NCBI GenBank assembly: GCA_002015125.1
Contig: MUYB01000026.1
Coordinates: 62,001 to 126,000 of the forward strand
Origin: [Haemophilus] felis
Lineage (GTDB): Bacteria > Pseudomonadota > Gammaproteobacteria > Enterobacterales > Pasteurellaceae
Direction of reading: 5' to 3'
DNA length: 64,000 nucleotides
Under the pieces are notes generated by a model. It saw only the letters and a list, made by a program, of their open reading frames with translations, ran no database searches and was not told the origin of the DNA. Shown piece after piece: positions 63,777 through 64,000 of this stretch (position 1 is its first letter; the number at the start of each line of letters is the position of its first letter). The position numbers were made by a program, and so were the translations under genes.

Positions 63777-64000
63777 ATGAAACTCAAAAAACATATTTAC
63801 GCCAGCCATTTTTCCGATTACGAAATCCCGTTTTTTGATGTGGATTCGATGGACATTATGTGGCACGGACATTATGTAAAATATTTGGAAATGGCACGCT
63901 GTGCCTTTTTGGAAGAGATTCACTACACCTATGATGTGATGAAGAAAAAAGGCTACGGCTGGCCGATTGTGCAGCTCAATTTAAAATATGTGAAACCAGC
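63777..64000 (+). CDS. Acyl-CoA/ACP thioesterase, hotdog family, truncated by window edge
   Basis: 74 residues seen, beginning MKLKKHIYASHFSDYEIPFF. DVDSMDIMWHGHYVKYLEMA is the 4HBT thioesterase motif with the catalytic Asp. Such a thioesterase is part of the APE set and releases or edits the acyl chain. There is no Shine-Dalgarno; the start lies at the foot of the hairpin just upstream. Confidence 0.82.
   Translation, partial: MKLKKHIYASHFSDYEIPFFDVDSMDIMWHGHYVKYLEMARCAFLEEIHYTYDVMKKKGYGWPIVQLNLKYVKP

Overview
The window is from a Pasteurellaceae chromosome with Haemophilus-like features. Core 9-mers of the Haemophilus-type DNA uptake sequence (AAGTGCGGT and its complement) recur, for example at 1020, 2388, 2759, 3003, 5833, 8006, 9274, 11291, 18806 and 37767. 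SlyD, PolA, RlmJ, HolA, LptE, LeuS, MetJ and a TRAP/uxu hexuronate block all have the size and motifs expected for that family. I see no rRNA, tRNA or CRISPR array.

Layout. 1-690: a GNAT toxin (cut by the window edge) with an unusual AbrB-type antitoxin. 1054-4586: slyD and polA. 4613-18697: a terminator, an inverted repeat, about 16 copies of the tetranucleotide TCTA, a promoter, and one 13.8-kb gene for a giant BapA-like Ig-repeat surface protein. 18722-22081: tandem terminators, rlmJ, a DUF559 endonuclease-like gene running into REP-like palindromes, a 185-bp tandem repeat, and gor. 22106-31071: divergent hexuronate catabolism regulon (uxuA, uxuR, TRAP transporter, SDR oxidoreductase, uxaC, kdgK, eda) around a control region with UxuR-type and CRP-type sites. 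31141-38324: holA, lptE, leuS, a copper-type P-ATPase and metJ with met boxes.

38349 to the right edge: a large biosynthetic locus that I read as an aryl polyene (APE) cluster combined with dialkylresorcinol genes (darA, darB), an ABC exporter and a BtrH-type acyltransferase. This is the logic of flexirubin-type pigments, an aryl polyene acid esterified to a dialkylresorcinol. The minus-strand arm (58511 to 38349) carries lipoprotein, KS, DH, KR, KS, DarA, DarB, BtrH, ABC, ACP, KS, CLF-like proteins, acyltransferase, two ACPs, an AMP-ligase/dehydratase fusion and a membrane protein. The plus-strand arm (59364 onward) carries an XRE regulator, a second AMP-ligase, a glycosyltransferase, an LpxL-type acyltransferase, a lipoprotein and the start of a thioesterase; it continues past the window.

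Five accessory modules sit in the gaps between core pigment genes, all co-directional: an AlbA_2/HATPase regulator-like gene with fourteen copies of a 10-bp repeat, an FRG-domain gene, a Fic gene, a Phd/PIN module and a RelB/RelE module. The AlbA_2 insert is bracketed by a 9-bp direct repeat. The locus and gor also carry Actinobacillus-type uptake words (ACAAGCGGT), which hints at acquisition from a relative with the other uptake dialect.
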